This document shows, piece by piece, positions 19,747 through 32,501 of a stretch of 64,000 nucleotides of DNA. Source of the DNA: an uncultured Pelagibacteraceae bacterium (GTDB taxonomy: Bacteria > Pseudomonadota > Alphaproteobacteria > Pelagibacterales > Pelagibacteraceae). Under the pieces are notes generated by a model, which was not told where the DNA came from, did no database searches, and worked only from the letters and a program-made list of their open reading frames with translations. The translations under genes and the position numbers were made by a program. Each line of letters opens with the position of its first letter. The stretch's first letter is position 1. The stretch lies in NCBI GenBank assembly GCA_902557385.1, contig CACDZF010000002.1:62001-126000 (forward strand), written 5' to 3'.

Positions 19747-21518
19747 GCAAATATAAAATTATAGAACATGAATATGATGTCGTCGTATTAGGCGCAGGTG
19801 GTGCAGGATTAAGAGCAGCTGTTGGCTTAAGTGAGGCTGGTTTAAAAACAGCCTGTATATCAAAAGTATTTCCTACTCGAAGCCATACTTCAGCAGCTCA
19901 AGGTGGTATTTCTGCAGCATTAGGAAACATGGGAGAAGACGACTGGAGATGGCACATGTACGATACCGTGAAAGGAGCTGATTGGCTGGGAGATCAAGAC
20001 TGTATTGAATATCTATGTAAAGAGGCACCCAGAGCAGTTTTGGAATTAGAAAAATATGGTGTCCCTTTTAGCCGAACTGAGGATGGAAAAATTTATCAAA
20101 GACCTTTTGGAGGAATGACTAAAAATTATGGAAATGAAACTGTACAAAGAACTTGTGCTGCAGCTGATAGAACTGGTCATGCCATATTACACACAATGTA
20201 TGGTCAAGCTTTAAAACATAATACAGAATTTTTTATAGAATATTTTGCATTAGATTTATTAATGAAAAATGGAGAATGTAAGGGTTTGATAGCATGGAAT
20301 TTAAATGATGGAACTATTCATAGATTCAGATCACATATAACAATTATAGCTACTGGTGGATATGGCAAGACTTACTATTCATCAACCTCTGCACATACAT
20401 GTACGGGCGATGGAAATGCAATGGTTTTGAGAGCTGGTTTGCCTCTACAAGATATGGAGTTCGTTCAGTTTCACCCAACAGGAATTTATGGTCATGGAAC
20501 TCTAATTTCAGAGGGTGTAAGAGGTGAAGGTGGATATCTACTAAATTCTAAAGGAGAAAGATTTATGGAACGTTATGCTCCTAAAGCAAAAGATCTCGCA
20601 TCTAGAGATGTTGTAAGTAGATCGATAGCTGTAGAAATAAACGAAGGAAGAGGAGTTGGAAAAGAAAAAGATCATGTCCATCTTCATTTAAACCACTTAG
20701 ATCCAAAAGTTATTGAAGAAAGATTACCAGGAATTTCTGAGTCTTCTAGGCTATTTGCTGACGTTGACGTAACAAAAGAGCCTATACCAGTAGTACCCAC
20801 AGTACATTATAATATGGGTGGAATTCCTACAAACTATAAAGCTGAAGTTTTAACATTAAATGGATCTGAAAAAATTGTTCCTGGTCTTATGGCTATTGGA
20901 GAAGCAGCTTGTGTTTCTGTTCATGGTGCAAATAGATTGGGTTCCAATTCTTTAATCGATTTAGTGGTTTTTGGAAGAGCAGCAGCAAAAAGAGCATCTG
21001 AAATTGTTAAACCTGGTACAGCTCATGAAGAAATACCTCAATCTGAAACAGATAAATGTTTAGATAGATTTGAAAAGTTAAGAAATGGAAATGGAAGCAA
21101 TAGAACTGCAGATTTAAGACTTTCTATGCAGAAAACAATGCAATCAAAATGCGCTGTTTTTAGAACCGAAAAAACTTTAAAAGAAGGTATAGAAGAAATT
21201 AGAAAGCCTTATGAAGGAATAGAGTCCATTTCTGTAAAAGATAAATCATTAATTTTTAATACTGACTTAGTAGAAACGCTTGAATTTGATAATTTAATTA
21301 GACAGGCTATTGTTACTATAGACTCTGCATATGAACGTAAAGAAAGTAGAGGTGCACATGCTAGAGAGGATCATCCTAAAAGGGATGACAATAATTTTAT
21401 GAAACATACGTTATCCTGGTGTGAAGGAAGCAAAACTAAGATTTCTTATAGAGATGTACATAGATCTACCTTATCAAATGATGTACAATATTTTCCACCT
21501 CAAGAGAGAGTATATTAA
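19743..21518 (+). CDS. sdhA: Succinate dehydrogenase flavoprotein subunit
   Basis: [72 protein letters not shown]. Confidence 0.97.
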   Translation: MSKYKIIEHEYDVVVLGAGGAGLRAAVGLSEAGLKTACISKVFPTRSHTSAAQGGISAALGNMGEDDWRWHMYDTVKGADWLGDQDCIEYLCKEAPRAVLELEKYGVPFSRTEDGKIYQRPFGGMTKNYGNETVQRTCAAADRTGHAILHTMYGQALKHNTEFFIEYFALDLLMKNGECKGLIAWNLNDGTIHRFRSHITIIATGGYGKTYYSSTSAHTCTGDGNAMVLRAGLPLQDMEFVQFHPTGIYGHGTLISEGVRGEGGYLLNSKGERFMERYAPKAKDLASRDVVSRSIAVEINEGRGVGKEKDHVHLHLNHLDPKVIEERLPGISESSRLFADVDVTKEPIPVVPTVHYNMGGIPTNYKAEVLTLNGSEKIVPGLMAIGEAACVSVHGANRLGSNSLIDLVVFGRAAAKRASEIVKPGTAHEEIPQSETDKCLDRFEKLRNGNGSNRTADLRLSMQKTMQSKCAVFRTEKTLKEGIEEIRKPYEGIESISVKDKSLIFNTDLVETLEFDNLIRQAIVTIDSAYERKESRGAHAREDHPKRDDNNFMKHTLSWCEGSKTKISYRDVHRSTLSNDVQYFPPQERVY

Positions 21519-22291
21519 TGGTCCAAATAAATTTACCCCAAAACTCGAAAGTTCAAAAGGGTAAATATTATAAAGATAATACTGGCTCAAAAAATATCCG
21601 AAAAGTTAATATTTATAGATGGGATCCTTCTACAGGTGATAAACCTCGAATAGATACTTACGAAGTAGACATGGATAACTGTCCTTCAAAAGTATTAGAT
21701 TTATTAAATAAAATTAAAAATGAAATTGATCCATCGATTGCTTATAGAAGATCATGCGCTCATGGAGTTTGTGGTTCATGTGCAATGAATATGGATGGAA
21801 AAAATGGTTTAGCATGTACAAAACCACATAAAGAAATAAAGGGAGATATAAATATTTATCCCTTGCCTCATCTAAAAGTTCAAAAAGATTTAATTGGGGA
21901 TTTGAGTACATTATATAAGCAATATGCATCTGTAGAACCATGGTTAAAAAATTCAAAAAAAGATGACGCAAAGGAGAATATTCAGTCAATAGAAGATAGA
22001 TCTAAATTAGATGGTCTTTACGAATGTATAATGTGTGCTTGCTGCTCTACTTCATGCCCGAGTTATTGGTGGAATGGAGATAAGTATCTTGGACCTGCAG
22101 TTTTGCTACAAGCCTATAGATGGATAATTGATAGTAGAGATGAAGAAAGAAAAGAAAGGTTAAAAAAAGTTGCAGATGAATTAAAACTTTATAGATGCCA
22201 TACTATTATGAATTGTACTAATGCTTGTCCAAAAGGATTAAATCCAGCAAAAGCAATTGCATCTATAAAAAAAATGCTTGCAACAAGCTGA
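21518..22291 (+). CDS. sdhB: Succinate dehydrogenase iron-sulfur subunit
   Basis: [59 protein letters not shown]. Confidence 0.97.
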   Translation: MVQINLPQNSKVQKGKYYKDNTGSKNIRKVNIYRWDPSTGDKPRIDTYEVDMDNCPSKVLDLLNKIKNEIDPSIAYRRSCAHGVCGSCAMNMDGKNGLACTKPHKEIKGDINIYPLPHLKVQKDLIGDLSTLYKQYASVEPWLKNSKKDDAKENIQSIEDRSKLDGLYECIMCACCSTSCPSYWWNGDKYLGPAVLLQAYRWIIDSRDEERKERLKKVADELKLYRCHTIMNCTNACPKGLNPAKAIASIKKMLATS

Positions 22292-22315
22292 TTACTTATT
22301 TAAATAATTTTAGCC

Positions 22316-23809
22316 ATGAATTTAATACAGCATTTTGTTGGTGGTGAACTATTCCTAGGTTCATCAAATAAAAAAGGTAAAGTTTTTAATCCTGCCACAG
22401 GGGAACAAGAATCCGAAGTATTATTAGCTAACAAATCTGATCTAAATAAAGCAGTTGATATCGCAAAAAAAGCATTTGAGTCGTGGTCTTTAAAACCAGC
22501 TCTTCAAAGAGCTAGAGTTATGTTTAAATTTAAAGAATTAATAGAAAAAAACTCAGAGGAGCTTACCGAGCTGATAGTATCTGAGCATGGAAAGGTTTAT
22601 GAAGATGCAAAAGGATCTCTAACAAGGGGATTAGAAGTTGTCGAATTTGCATGTGGCATTCCACAAGTTCTTAAGGGAGAATTTTCAGAAAATGTTGGTA
22701 CAAATGTTGATAGTTGGTCCATGCGTCAACCATTAGGAGTTGTCGCGGGAATAACTCCTTTTAATTTTCCAGCTATGGTACCAATGTGGATGTTTCCAAT
22801 TGCAATTGCATGTGGAAACACTTTTATTTTAAAACCTTCAGAAAAAGATCCGTCTTGTTCAATAAAATTGGCAAAACTGCTTAAAGATGCAGGTCTCCCA
22901 GATGGAGTGTTTAATGTTGTTAATGGAGATAAGGAAGCTGTAGATGCAATTTTAGAAAATAAAGAAATTCAAGCTGTAAGTTTTGTTGGTTCAACAAATA
23001 TTGCAAAATATATTTATGAAAATTCAGCAAAGAATGAGAAGAGAGTTCAAGCTTTAGGGGGGGCGAAAAATCATTTAGTTGTTATGCCTGATTGCGATAT
23101 TGATGGAGCAGTTAATGGATTGATGGGGGCAGCATATGGATCGGCTGGTGAAAGATGTATGGCGCAATCTGTTGCAGTAGCCGTAGGAAATATTGGAGAT
23201 GAACTTGTCTCTCGCTTATCAAAAAAAGTGGAGTTATTAAAAGTTGGACCGGGTATGGATAAAAATTCGGAGATGGGACCACTGGTAACAAAAGAACACT
23301 TAGAAAAAGTAAAAGGATATGTAGATTTGGGTGTAAAAGAAGGAGCTAATCTAGTTGTTGATGGAAGAAATTTAAAACTTCAAGGTTATGAAAATGGTTT
23401 TTTTATAGGTGGTTGCCTGTTTGATAATGTTAAAAAAGATATGAGAATTTATAAAGAGGAAATATTTGGTCCTGTATTGTCAGTTGTGAGAGTAAAAACT
23501 TTTGAAGAGGCTACAAAACTAATTAATGAGCATGAGTATGGTAATGGAGTAAGTATTTACACTAGAGATGGAGATGCAGGAAGAACATTTGCTAGCAAAA
23601 TTCAAGTAGGTATGGTTGGTATAAATGTACCAATACCTGTTCCAATGGCATTTCATAGCTTCGGAGGTTGGAAAAGATCACTATTTGGTGATAGTGCAAT
23701 GCATGGACTTGAAGGGGTAAGATTTTATACTAAACTAAAAACTGTAACATCAAGGTGGCCTTCTGGAATAAGATCAAATGCAGAATTTGTAATGCCAACT
23801 ATGAAATAA
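22316..23809 (+). CDS. mmsA: Methylmalonate-semialdehyde dehydrogenase (CoA-acylating)
   Basis: GVVAGITPFNFPAMVPMWMFPIAIACGNTFILKPSE, GAAYGSAGERCMAQSVAV, INVPIPVPMAFHSFGGWK. Confidence 0.92.
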   Translation: MNLIQHFVGGELFLGSSNKKGKVFNPATGEQESEVLLANKSDLNKAVDIAKKAFESWSLKPALQRARVMFKFKELIEKNSEELTELIVSEHGKVYEDAKGSLTRGLEVVEFACGIPQVLKGEFSENVGTNVDSWSMRQPLGVVAGITPFNFPAMVPMWMFPIAIACGNTFILKPSEKDPSCSIKLAKLLKDAGLPDGVFNVVNGDKEAVDAILENKEIQAVSFVGSTNIAKYIYENSAKNEKRVQALGGAKNHLVVMPDCDIDGAVNGLMGAAYGSAGERCMAQSVAVAVGNIGDELVSRLSKKVELLKVGPGMDKNSEMGPLVTKEHLEKVKGYVDLGVKEGANLVVDGRNLKLQGYENGFFIGGCLFDNVKKDMRIYKEEIFGPVLSVVRVKTFEEATKLINEHEYGNGVSIYTRDGDAGRTFASKIQVGMVGINVPIPVPMAFHSFGGWKRSLFGDSAMHGLEGVRFYTKLKTVTSRWPSGIRSNAEFVMPTMK

Positions 23810-23815
23810 AAAATT

Positions 23816-24778
23816 ATGAAAAAAATATCTTTAATTGGAGCAGGTCAAATTGGTGGAACGTTAGCACACTTAATTGGTTTAAAAGAAACAGCCTCAGAAG
23901 TTGTCCTTTTTGATGTTGCTAGTGGAATTGCTAAAGGCAAAGCTTTGGATATTGCGCAGTCATCATCTGTAGATGGATTTAATGTTAGTTTTTCTGGAAC
24001 TGATAAATACGAAGATATAAAAAATTCAGACGCGATAATTATTACTGCTGGAGTTCCTAGAAAACCTGGTATGAGTAGAGATGACCTTTTGGGTATTAAT
24101 TTAAAAATTATTAAGCAAGTTGCTGAAGGAATAAAAAAACATGCCGCAGATGCTTTTGTTATATGTATTACAAATCCTTTAGATGTAATGGTGATGGCTT
24201 TTCAAAAATATTCAAATTTACCTACAAATAAAGTAGTTGGAATGGCAGGAATTTTAGATAGCTCAAGATTTAAATTATTTTTATCGCAAGAGTTAAAAGT
24301 TCCAGTGAAAGAAATCGAAGCAATGGTAATGGGAGGTCATGGAGATACAATGGTCCCGTTACCAAGGTTTACAAAGGTTTCAGGAAAACCGTTGTTAGAT
24401 TTAGTGAAAGAAAGAAAATTATCACTAGAGAGATTAGAAGAAATAAATCAAAGAACTAGAGATGGAGGTGCAGAGATTGTTAAATATTTAGAAAAAGGTT
24501 CTGCATTTTATGCACCAGCAGCATCAGGGGTTCAGATGGCTGAAGCGTATTTAAAAGATGAAAAAAAACTATTACCCTGCGCTGCTTATCTTAATGGCGA
24601 ATATGGTGTTAAAAATATTTATGCAGGAGTACCTGTTATCATTGGAAAATCAGGGGTAGAAAAAATTGAGGAAATAAAACTAGATGATAAAGAAAAAAAA
24701 GAGTTTGTAAATTCAATTGAAGCTGTCAAAAAATTATGGGAAGCTGCATCTAAGATAGATCCAGATCTCTCTAAATAA
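23816..24778 (+). CDS. mdh: Malate dehydrogenase
   Basis: [63 protein letters not shown]. Confidence 0.95.
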   Translation: MKKISLIGAGQIGGTLAHLIGLKETASEVVLFDVASGIAKGKALDIAQSSSVDGFNVSFSGTDKYEDIKNSDAIIITAGVPRKPGMSRDDLLGINLKIIKQVAEGIKKHAADAFVICITNPLDVMVMAFQKYSNLPTNKVVGMAGILDSSRFKLFLSQELKVPVKEIEAMVMGGHGDTMVPLPRFTKVSGKPLLDLVKERKLSLERLEEINQRTRDGGAEIVKYLEKGSAFYAPAASGVQMAEAYLKDEKKLLPCAAYLNGEYGVKNIYAGVPVIIGKSGVEKIEEIKLDDKEKKEFVNSIEAVKKLWEAASKIDPDLSK

Positions 24779-25938
24779 TGAATATTCACGAACACCAAGC
24801 AAAACAAATCTTAAAAAAATATGGAGTAGCTGTGCCAAATGGAGTTTTTGGACTAACAGTCGAAGAATTAATTGAAAAATCAAAATCATTAAAAACTAAT
24901 AAATATATTTTAAAAGCACAAATTCATGCTGGGGGCAGAGGTAAAGCTGGAGGCGTAAAAATACTCGATAGTATTGAAGAATTAAAAAAGGCATCAAAAG
25001 AAATGATGGGCAAAAAACTCATTACTCATCAAACAGGCTCAGAAGGCAAAGTGGTCAGAAGATTATATGTTGAAGAATCTTCCAATATAGAAAAAGAATT
25101 TTATTTATCTTGTTTGGTTGATAGAGCTAGCTCAAAAATTGCGTTTATTTCAAGTGATCAAGGAGGAGTGGATATAGAAGAGGTAGCAAAAAAGAATCCA
25201 GAAAAAATTATAACTACAAAAATCAATTATTCCAAAGAAATTTCAAATAAAGATTGTGAAAATATAATAAAAATTTTTTCTTTAGAACAGAAAGCACAAG
25301 AACAAGCAAAAAATTTAATAAAAGCAATTTACAAAATGTTTGTAAGTACCGATGCTAGCATGGTTGAAATTAATCCACTAATTTTGACTAAAGAGGGAAA
25401 TTTAATTTGTTTAGATGCAAAAGTTAATTTTGACGATAATGCTTTGTTTAAACATCCTGAGATAGCTGAACTTAGAGACCTAAGCGAAGAAGATCCAATT
25501 GAAATAGAGGCAAGCAAACATGATTTATCTTATATTAAATTAGATGGAAGCATAGGATGTATGGTTAATGGCGCTGGTTTAGCTATGGCTACAATGGATA
25601 TTATAAAACTATATGGAAAAGAACCTGCTAATTTTTTGGATGTTGGAGGTGGAGCCTCTAAAGAAAAAGTTACGGAAGCGCTTAAATTAATTCTCTCGGA
25701 TAAAAATGTTAAAGGAATTCTAATAAATATTTTTGGAGGAATTATGAGGTGCGATGTGCTTGCACAAGGCGTAGTTAATGCGGCAAAAGATATGGACATT
25801 AATGTTCCTTTAGTAGTCAGATTAGCAGGAACAAATTTTAAAGAAGGAAAAAAAATATTAGATAGTTCAGGATTAAAATTAATTTCAGCTGAAAATTTAG
25901 ATGATGCAGCAAAAAAAATTGTAGGAGCTATAAAGTAG
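24778..25938 (+). CDS. sucC: Succinyl-CoA ligase (ADP-forming) beta subunit
   Basis: [53 protein letters not shown]. Confidence 0.96.
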   Translation: MNIHEHQAKQILKKYGVAVPNGVFGLTVEELIEKSKSLKTNKYILKAQIHAGGRGKAGGVKILDSIEELKKASKEMMGKKLITHQTGSEGKVVRRLYVEESSNIEKEFYLSCLVDRASSKIAFISSDQGGVDIEEVAKKNPEKIITTKINYSKEISNKDCENIIKIFSLEQKAQEQAKNLIKAIYKMFVSTDASMVEINPLILTKEGNLICLDAKVNFDDNALFKHPEIAELRDLSEEDPIEIEASKHDLSYIKLDGSIGCMVNGAGLAMATMDIIKLYGKEPANFLDVGGGASKEKVTEALKLILSDKNVKGILINIFGGIMRCDVLAQGVVNAAKDMDINVPLVVRLAGTNFKEGKKILDSSGLKLISAENLDDAAKKIVGAIK

Positions 25939-25939
25939 C

Positions 25940-26815
25940 ATGTCAATATTAGTTAATAAAAATACAAAAGTAATTTGCCAAGGTTTTACAGGATCTCATG
26001 GCACATTTCACTCCGAACAAGCAATTAAATATGGAACAAATTTGGTAGGTGGTGTTACTCCAAAAAAAGGCGGACAAACACATCTTGATCGACCCGTTTT
26101 TAATACCGTTGAAGAAGCAAAAAAAGAAACTGGTGCTAATGCAAGCATGATTTATGTTCCGGCAAAATTTGCTGCATCAGCTATAATTGAAGCAATTGAA
26201 TCTTCTATAGAAATTATAGTTTGTGTGACTGAGGGCATACCCGTGCAAGATATGCTTCAAGTTAAGTTAAAATTAAATAATTCAAAGAGTAGGTTAATAG
26301 GACCTAATTGCCCTGGAATAATTACTCCTGACGAATGTAAAATTGGAATAATGCCCGGTATTATTCACAAGAAAGGTAGCGTGGGAATTGTATCAAGATC
26401 TGGTACTTTAACTTATGAAGCGGTTGCACAGACTACTGAAAATGGGTTAGGCCAATCATCATGCATTGGAATCGGTGGAGATCCAATAAATGGAACAAGT
26501 TTTATTGATTGTTTGGATTTATTCTTAAAGGACGATGAAACCAAATCAATTTTGATGATTGGAGAAATAGGCGGAACATCAGAAGAGGAAGCTTCTGAAT
26601 TTTTAAAAAACCACAAAGTTAAAAAACCAATTGTTGGTTTTATTGCTGGAATTACTGCTCCACCTGGAAGACGAATGGGTCATGCTGGAGCTATTATCTC
26701 AGGAGGCAAAGGAACAGCTCTAGATAAAATAAATAAGATGAAGGAATGTGGAATTACTATCGCAAAATCACCTGCAGAAATAGGCAAAACATTATTAAAT
26801 AAATTGTCTAATTGA
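25940..26815 (+). CDS. sucD: Succinyl-CoA ligase alpha subunit
   Basis: [63 protein letters not shown]. Confidence 0.96.
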   Translation: MSILVNKNTKVICQGFTGSHGTFHSEQAIKYGTNLVGGVTPKKGGQTHLDRPVFNTVEEAKKETGANASMIYVPAKFAASAIIEAIESSIEIIVCVTEGIPVQDMLQVKLKLNNSKSRLIGPNCPGIITPDECKIGIMPGIIHKKGSVGIVSRSGTLTYEAVAQTTENGLGQSSCIGIGGDPINGTSFIDCLDLFLKDDETKSILMIGEIGGTSEEEASEFLKNHKVKKPIVGFIAGITAPPGRRMGHAGAIISGGKGTALDKINKMKECGITIAKSPAEIGKTLLNKLSN

Positions 26816-26854
26816 AAAACTATTTTCAGATAATATAATAACATTAATAAATTA

Positions 26855-29728
26855 ATGTCCTCTTCAAAAAATATAGAGTTTGAACAAACTTCATTTTTAA
26901 GCAAATCCAATAGCGCTTTTATTGAGGACATGTATCAAAAATTTATTGAAAAAGATCCAAATCTCCCTGAAAGCTGGAAAAGATATTTTGAAACTTTGGG
27001 AGAAGATTTCGATTTAATTATAAGAGAAATAGAAGGACCTAGCTGGAAGAGAAATAGAAAAAAAATAAATTTAGACAAAAAAATTAATAAAAATAAGAGC
27101 TTTTTAAATAATGAAGAAATTGAAAAAGATAAAGCAGACTCAATAAGAGCAATAGCTTTAATAAGAGCATATAGAATTAGAGGCCACTTGATTGCCAATC
27201 TGGATCCACTTGATATGATGGAAAGAAAATATCTTCATGAGCTACATCCATCGGATCATGGATTTAATAAAGAAGATTATGATAAAAAAATTTTTCTACA
27301 TTCTTATATGGAAAAAGGTTATTCAACAGTTAATGAAATAATTTCTAGTTTAAAAAAAATTTATTGCTCAACAATTGGTGTTGAATATATGCATATATCT
27401 GACCCAGTCGAAAAAGTTTGGTTTAGAAATAGAATGGAAAAAGAAGAAAATCAAATTAAGTTTACCGATACTGGAAAAAAAGCAATACTAAACAAAATTA
27501 TTCAAGCCGAAGGATTTGAAAAGTTCTTAGCAAAAAAATATGTTGGAACAAAAAGATTTGGATTGGATGGAGCTGAGTCTCTAATTCCTGCGATGGAACA
27601 AATAATTAAAAGAGGAGGTCAGCTTGGAGTTAAAGAAATTAAAATTGGCATGCCACATAGGGGCAGGCTAAATGTCCTAGCAAATGTATTACAAAAGTCT
27701 TATAAAAGAATTTTTAATGAATTTGCAGGAGAAATTTCTAGTAATCTAGATGACTCAGCTGGAGATGTAAAATACCATTTAGGAGCTTCATCAAATAGAG
27801 AGTTTGATGGTAACTCAGTTCATGTAAGTTTGACTGATAACCCTTCACATTTAGAAGCTGTAGATCCTGTTGTTTTAGGACAGACAAGAGCAAAGCAATT
27901 TTTTCATAGAGACACAAAAAGAAATAAAGTAATACCAATATTAATTCACGGCGATGCTGCTTTCGCAGGACAAGGTGTAGTAGCCGAGTGCTTTGCAATG
28001 TCTGGATTACCTGGTCACAATACCGGAGGAACAATTCATATAATTGTAAATAATCAGATTGGTTTTACAACAAGCCCTAGATTTGCAAGATCAAGCCCTT
28101 ACCCTTCTGACTTAGGAAAAGTTGTTGACGCTCCAATTTTACATTGTAACGGTGATGATCCAGAGTCAGTAACTCACTGTGCAAAAATTGCTATCGAGTT
28201 TAGGCAAAAATTTAATAAAGATGTAGTTCTAGATATGATTTGTTATAGAAGATTTGGCCACAATGAAGGAGACGAGCCTTCATTCACTCAACCTTTAATG
28301 TACAAAAAAATTAGACAGCACCCTACTACATTAAATGTTTATGGAAATAGATTGATTAAAGAGGGGACCATAAATGTAGATGAATTTGATAAAATGAAAA
28401 ATGATTTTAAAAATCTTCTAGAAGAGCAGTATAAAACTGCCAAAGACTATAAACCTAAAATAGAGTGGTATGAGGGAACGTGGTCAAGATACAAACCAGA
28501 AAAAGGAAAAGATAAAAGAGGAAAAAGTGGTGTAGATTTGTCGAAAATTCAGAAAATTTCTGATCAAATCAATACTATTCCATCAACAATTAACATTCAT
28601 AAAACAATTTCTAAAGTTTTAGAATTAAGAAAAAAATCAGTTATTAATAAAAAAGGTATAGATTGGTCTTCCGCTGAAGCATTAGCGTTTGGTACTCTAC
28701 TTGAAGAAGGGTTTCCTGTAAGGCTTGTTGGTCAAGATTCTGGAAGAGGAACGTTTAGTCAAAGACATTCTGTTTTGAGAAATCAAATAGATAACTCTCG
28801 CTATATACCTTTAAATAACATTTCAAATAAACAAAAAAGTTTTGAAGCTGTTGATAGTTTTTTATCAGAGCTTGCAGTTTTAGGATTTGAATATGGATAT
28901 AGTTTGGTCGAACCAAGCACATTAACAATTTGGGAGGCACAATTTGGAGATTTTGTAAATGGAGCTCAAGTTATTATAGATCAATTTATTGCTTCAGGTG
29001 AACGGAAATGGTCAAGAGCAAGTGGACTTGTAATGTTATTACCTCATGGATATGAGGGCCAAGGTCCAGAACATTCATCAGGAAGACTTGAAAGATTTTT
29101 ACAATTATGTGCACAAGATAATTTACAAGTAATGAACTGTACAACTCCTGCAAATTATTTTCATGCTTTGAGACGTCAAATACATAGAGACTTTAGAAAA
29201 CCACTAGTTATTATGACACCAAAATCATTATTAAGAAATAAACTCTGTGTATCAAACCTAGAAGATTTTGGAAAAAAAAATTCGTTCCATAGAGTTTTAT
29301 GGGATCATGCTATAGACCCTAAAGAAGAAGGGTTTATAAAACTAAAAAAAAGTAATGAAATTAAGAAAGTTATTTTGTGTTCTGGTAAAATATACTTTGA
29401 CCTTTTGCATGCTAGAGAGAAGATGAAAATTGACGATGTAATAATATTTAGAATTGAACAATTATACCCATTTCCAGTAAAACCCTTGGTTAAAGAGATT
29501 GCAAAATATGCCAAAAAAGCAAAATTTTATTGGTGCCAAGAAGAACCAAAGAATATGGGTGCATGGCTTTTAGTGCGAGATTATATTCAATGGACATTAA
29601 AGTATATAAGCGCTAAAAATAAAGAAATCATGTATATAGGTAGAAACCCTTCAGCATCTCCAGCTACTGGTTATGCTAAAAGACATATAGCGCAACAGAA
29701 AGCAATAATTGATCAAGTATTTGAATAA
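26855..29728 (+). CDS. sucA: 2-oxoglutarate dehydrogenase E1 component
   Basis: IGMPHRGRLNVLANVLQK, GDAAFAGQGVVAECFAMS, LLPHGYEGQGPEHSSGRLERFLQLCAQ. Confidence 0.97.
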   Translation: MSSSKNIEFEQTSFLSKSNSAFIEDMYQKFIEKDPNLPESWKRYFETLGEDFDLIIREIEGPSWKRNRKKINLDKKINKNKSFLNNEEIEKDKADSIRAIALIRAYRIRGHLIANLDPLDMMERKYLHELHPSDHGFNKEDYDKKIFLHSYMEKGYSTVNEIISSLKKIYCSTIGVEYMHISDPVEKVWFRNRMEKEENQIKFTDTGKKAILNKIIQAEGFEKFLAKKYVGTKRFGLDGAESLIPAMEQIIKRGGQLGVKEIKIGMPHRGRLNVLANVLQKSYKRIFNEFAGEISSNLDDSAGDVKYHLGASSNREFDGNSVHVSLTDNPSHLEAVDPVVLGQTRAKQFFHRDTKRNKVIPILIHGDAAFAGQGVVAECFAMSGLPGHNTGGTIHIIVNNQIGFTTSPRFARSSPYPSDLGKVVDAPILHCNGDDPESVTHCAKIAIEFRQKFNKDVVLDMICYRRFGHNEGDEPSFTQPLMYKKIRQHPTTLNVYGNRLIKEGTINVDEFDKMKNDFKNLLEEQYKTAKDYKPKIEWYEGTWSRYKPEKGKDKRGKSGVDLSKIQKISDQINTIPSTINIHKTISKVLELRKKSVINKKGIDWSSAEALAFGTLLEEGFPVRLVGQDSGRGTFSQRHSVLRNQIDNSRYIPLNNISNKQKSFEAVDSFLSELAVLGFEYGYSLVEPSTLTIWEAQFGDFVNGAQVIIDQFIASGERKWSRASGLVMLLPHGYEGQGPEHSSGRLERFLQLCAQDNLQVMNCTTPANYFHALRRQIHRDFRKPLVIMTPKSLLRNKLCVSNLEDFGKKNSFHRVLWDHAIDPKEEGFIKLKKSNEIKKVILCSGKIYFDLLHAREKMKIDDVIIFRIEQLYPFPVKPLVKEIAKYAKKAKFYWCQEEPKNMGAWLLVRDYIQWTLKYISAKNKEIMYIGRNPSASPATGYAKRHIAQQKAIIDQVFE

Positions 29729-29731
29729 ATA

Positions 29732-31081
29732 ATGAGTGAAAAGATTGTAGTACCAGCACTAGGAGAAAGTATAACTGAAGCAACAGTAGCTAAATGGTTA
29801 AAAAATACTGGAGACAGTATAGAGGCTGACGAACCAATTGTTGAACTTGAAACAGATAAAGTTAATCTTGAAGTTCCATCTCCAATTAATGGAGTTTTAG
29901 GGAAAATTAGCGCAAGTGAAGGTGATGTAGTCCAAGTTGGCTCAACATTGGGATTAATAAATTCAAATTCAAAAGGTCATAGCGGAAATAATTTAAAAGA
30001 TAAGTCAGAGGATAAAGAAGAAAATAACATAGTAAGTATTGATATTGAAAAAAAAAAGGAACAAAAAGAAATTAAAATTTTTCAGGAAGCTCAAGAAACA
30101 GTAACTGAGCCAGAGAGTTCAATTGAAGAAAAACCTTTAGTATTAGAAGCTCAAGAACAAGAAAGTCCTATAGAGGAAAAACCTTTAGTTTTAACAAACG
30201 AGGTTGAAGAAAAAACCGAAGCCAATGAAAATTTATCTCCAGCTGTAAGAAAAATAGTTGCTGAAAATAAAATTGATGTAAAAAAAATTCAAGGGTCAGG
30301 AAAAGAAGGAAGAATATTAAAAGAAGATTTGATTGGACTAATGGGAGTTAACCCTGGTCCATCCGAGAGAAAAATTAAATATGGTCATGAAGAAAGAATT
30401 AAGATGACTAGACTAAGACAGACTATAGCAAAAAGACTAAAACAAGCCCAAGAAAATGCAGCTCTGCTTACTACATTCAATGAAGTGGATATGACAAATA
30501 TTGTTGAAATGAGAAAAGAAAATCAGGATGATTTTCAAAAAAGATATGGGGTTAAATTAGGATTTATGTCTTTTTTTATAAAAGCTTCTGTAGTTGCTTT
30601 AAAAAATTTTCCAGCTGTTAATGCTGAAATAGAAGAAAATGAAATAGTTTATAAAAATTATTACAATATAAGTTTTGCAGTTGGTACAGAAAAAGGTCTT
30701 GTTGTTCCAGTTTTAAGAAAAGCAGATGAACTATCTTTTGCTGATATAGAAAAAAATATAAAAAAACTTTCAGATAAAGCTAAAGACGGAAAACTAACCA
30801 TTGAAGATTTGCAGGGGGGAACTTTTACAATTAGCAATGGAGGAGTTTATGGATCTATGCTCTCTACTCCTATTCTAAATTTACCTCAGTCAGGAGTATT
30901 AGGTATGCATAATATTGTTGATAGGCCGATTGTAGTTGATGGTGAAATTAAAATTAGACCCGTGATGTATTTGGCTTTATCTTATGATCACCGAATAATA
31001 GACGGCAAAGACTCGGTATCATTTTTAAAAACTATAAAAGAGAATTTAGAAGATCCTCGAAGGTTATTTTTAAATATTTAA
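29732..31081 (+). CDS. sucB: Dihydrolipoamide succinyltransferase (2-OGDH E2)
   Basis: [18 protein letters not shown] lipoyl domain, single copy; [46 protein letters not shown]. Confidence 0.95.
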   Translation: MSEKIVVPALGESITEATVAKWLKNTGDSIEADEPIVELETDKVNLEVPSPINGVLGKISASEGDVVQVGSTLGLINSNSKGHSGNNLKDKSEDKEENNIVSIDIEKKKEQKEIKIFQEAQETVTEPESSIEEKPLVLEAQEQESPIEEKPLVLTNEVEEKTEANENLSPAVRKIVAENKIDVKKIQGSGKEGRILKEDLIGLMGVNPGPSERKIKYGHEERIKMTRLRQTIAKRLKQAQENAALLTTFNEVDMTNIVEMRKENQDDFQKRYGVKLGFMSFFIKASVVALKNFPAVNAEIEENEIVYKNYYNISFAVGTEKGLVVPVLRKADELSFADIEKNIKKLSDKAKDGKLTIEDLQGGTFTISNGGVYGSMLSTPILNLPQSGVLGMHNIVDRPIVVDGEIKIRPVMYLALSYDHRIIDGKDSVSFLKTIKENLEDPRRLFLNI

Positions 31082-32479
31082 ATGTCTGAAAAATTTCAAG
31101 CAGTTGTGATTGGCGGAGGTCCAGGAGGTTATGTTTGCGCAATACGATTATCACAATTAGGTATAAAAACAGCTTGTATAGATGCTAGAGGAGCATTAGG
31201 TGGAACATGTCTAAATATAGGATGTATACCATCTAAAAGTTTACTGAACTTATCTGAAAATTTTGAAAAAACAAAAAATTTTCCTAATCTTGGGATAGAA
31301 GTTGGTCAAGTTAAATTAAATTTAGATAAAATAATGAAAAATAAAAATAAGGCAGTAGATACTTTGACAAAAGGAGTGGAATTTTTATTTAAAAAAAATA
31401 AAGTTTCTTACTACAAAGGTACTGCAAGTTTTAAGACTGCAAAAAAAATTTCAATAAAAGACGAAAAAAAAGAAATTATAATTGAAACAGAAAAAACAAT
31501 TATAAGTACTGGTTCTGAACCAATCTCATTGCCAGGTGCAGAATTTGATGAAAAAAAAATTTTATCTTCAACAGGTGCATTATCTTTAGAAAAAGTACCA
31601 AAAAAAATGTTAGTGGTTGGTGGAGGTTATATTGGATTAGAAATGGGCTCTGTTTGGTTAAGATTTGGTTCGGAGGTGCATGTAATAGAATCTCTAGATC
31701 ATATTACCCCAGGAATGGATAGAGAAATTTCAAAAGAGTTTATGAAAATATTAACAAAACAGGGAATGAAGTTTCATTTACAAACCAAACTAGAGAGTAT
31801 TAAAAAAAATGATAGTGGAGTTATAGTTACATCAAGTAGTAAAGATGGAAAAAAAATTGATTTTAACTGTGACGCAGTTCTAATTTCTATTGGTAGAAAA
31901 CCAAATACAAAAAATTTAAATTTAGAAAAAATAAATATTATTTTAGATGATAAAAAATGTATAAAAACTAACAAAAATTTTGAAACAAGCGTAAAAAATA
32001 TTTACGCAATTGGAGACGTTATATCTGGGCCCATGTTAGCGCATAAAGCTGAAGAAGAAGGTATAGCAGTTGCTGAGTTAATTGCAGGACAATCAGGACA
32101 TGTTAATTACGATGTTATACCAGGAGTTATTTATACATCTCCTGAAGTTGCATCAGTTGGAAAAACAGAGGAACAATTAAAAGAATTGAACAAAAAGTAT
32201 AAAATAGGAAAGTTTCCTTTTTTAGCCAATTCAAGAGCAAAAGCTATAGATGTACCCGAAGGTTTTGTAAAAATACTTGCAGATGATAAAACAGATAAAA
32301 TATTGGGCGCTCATATGATAGGACCTCACGCAGGTGAAATGATTGCAGAAATAGGGATAGCTATGGAATTTGGAGCAAGCGCAGAGGATATAGCTAGAAC
32401 TTGCCATGCCCACCCAACTTTTTCTGAAGCCGTAAAAGAGGCCGCTTTATCTGTAGATAAAAGAGCAATACACTCTTAG
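31082..32479 (+). CDS. lpdA: Dihydrolipoyl dehydrogenase
   Basis: AVVIGGGPGGYVCAIRLSQLG, GGTCLNIGCIPSKSLLN, HAHPTFSEAVKEAAL. Confidence 0.96.
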   Translation: MSEKFQAVVIGGGPGGYVCAIRLSQLGIKTACIDARGALGGTCLNIGCIPSKSLLNLSENFEKTKNFPNLGIEVGQVKLNLDKIMKNKNKAVDTLTKGVEFLFKKNKVSYYKGTASFKTAKKISIKDEKKEIIIETEKTIISTGSEPISLPGAEFDEKKILSSTGALSLEKVPKKMLVVGGGYIGLEMGSVWLRFGSEVHVIESLDHITPGMDREISKEFMKILTKQGMKFHLQTKLESIKKNDSGVIVTSSSKDGKKIDFNCDAVLISIGRKPNTKNLNLEKINIILDDKKCIKTNKNFETSVKNIYAIGDVISGPMLAHKAEEEGIAVAELIAGQSGHVNYDVIPGVIYTSPEVASVGKTEEQLKELNKKYKIGKFPFLANSRAKAIDVPEGFVKILADDKTDKILGAHMIGPHAGEMIAEIGIAMEFGASAEDIARTCHAHPTFSEAVKEAALSVDKRAIHS

Positions 32480-32501
32480 AAAATTTTCATAATATATAAA
32501 T

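Noticed and set aside
29732-31081. Second lipoyl domain in SucB suggested by repeated sequence
   Set aside because: Repeat lies in the linker; only one ETDKVNLE lipoylation site is present.
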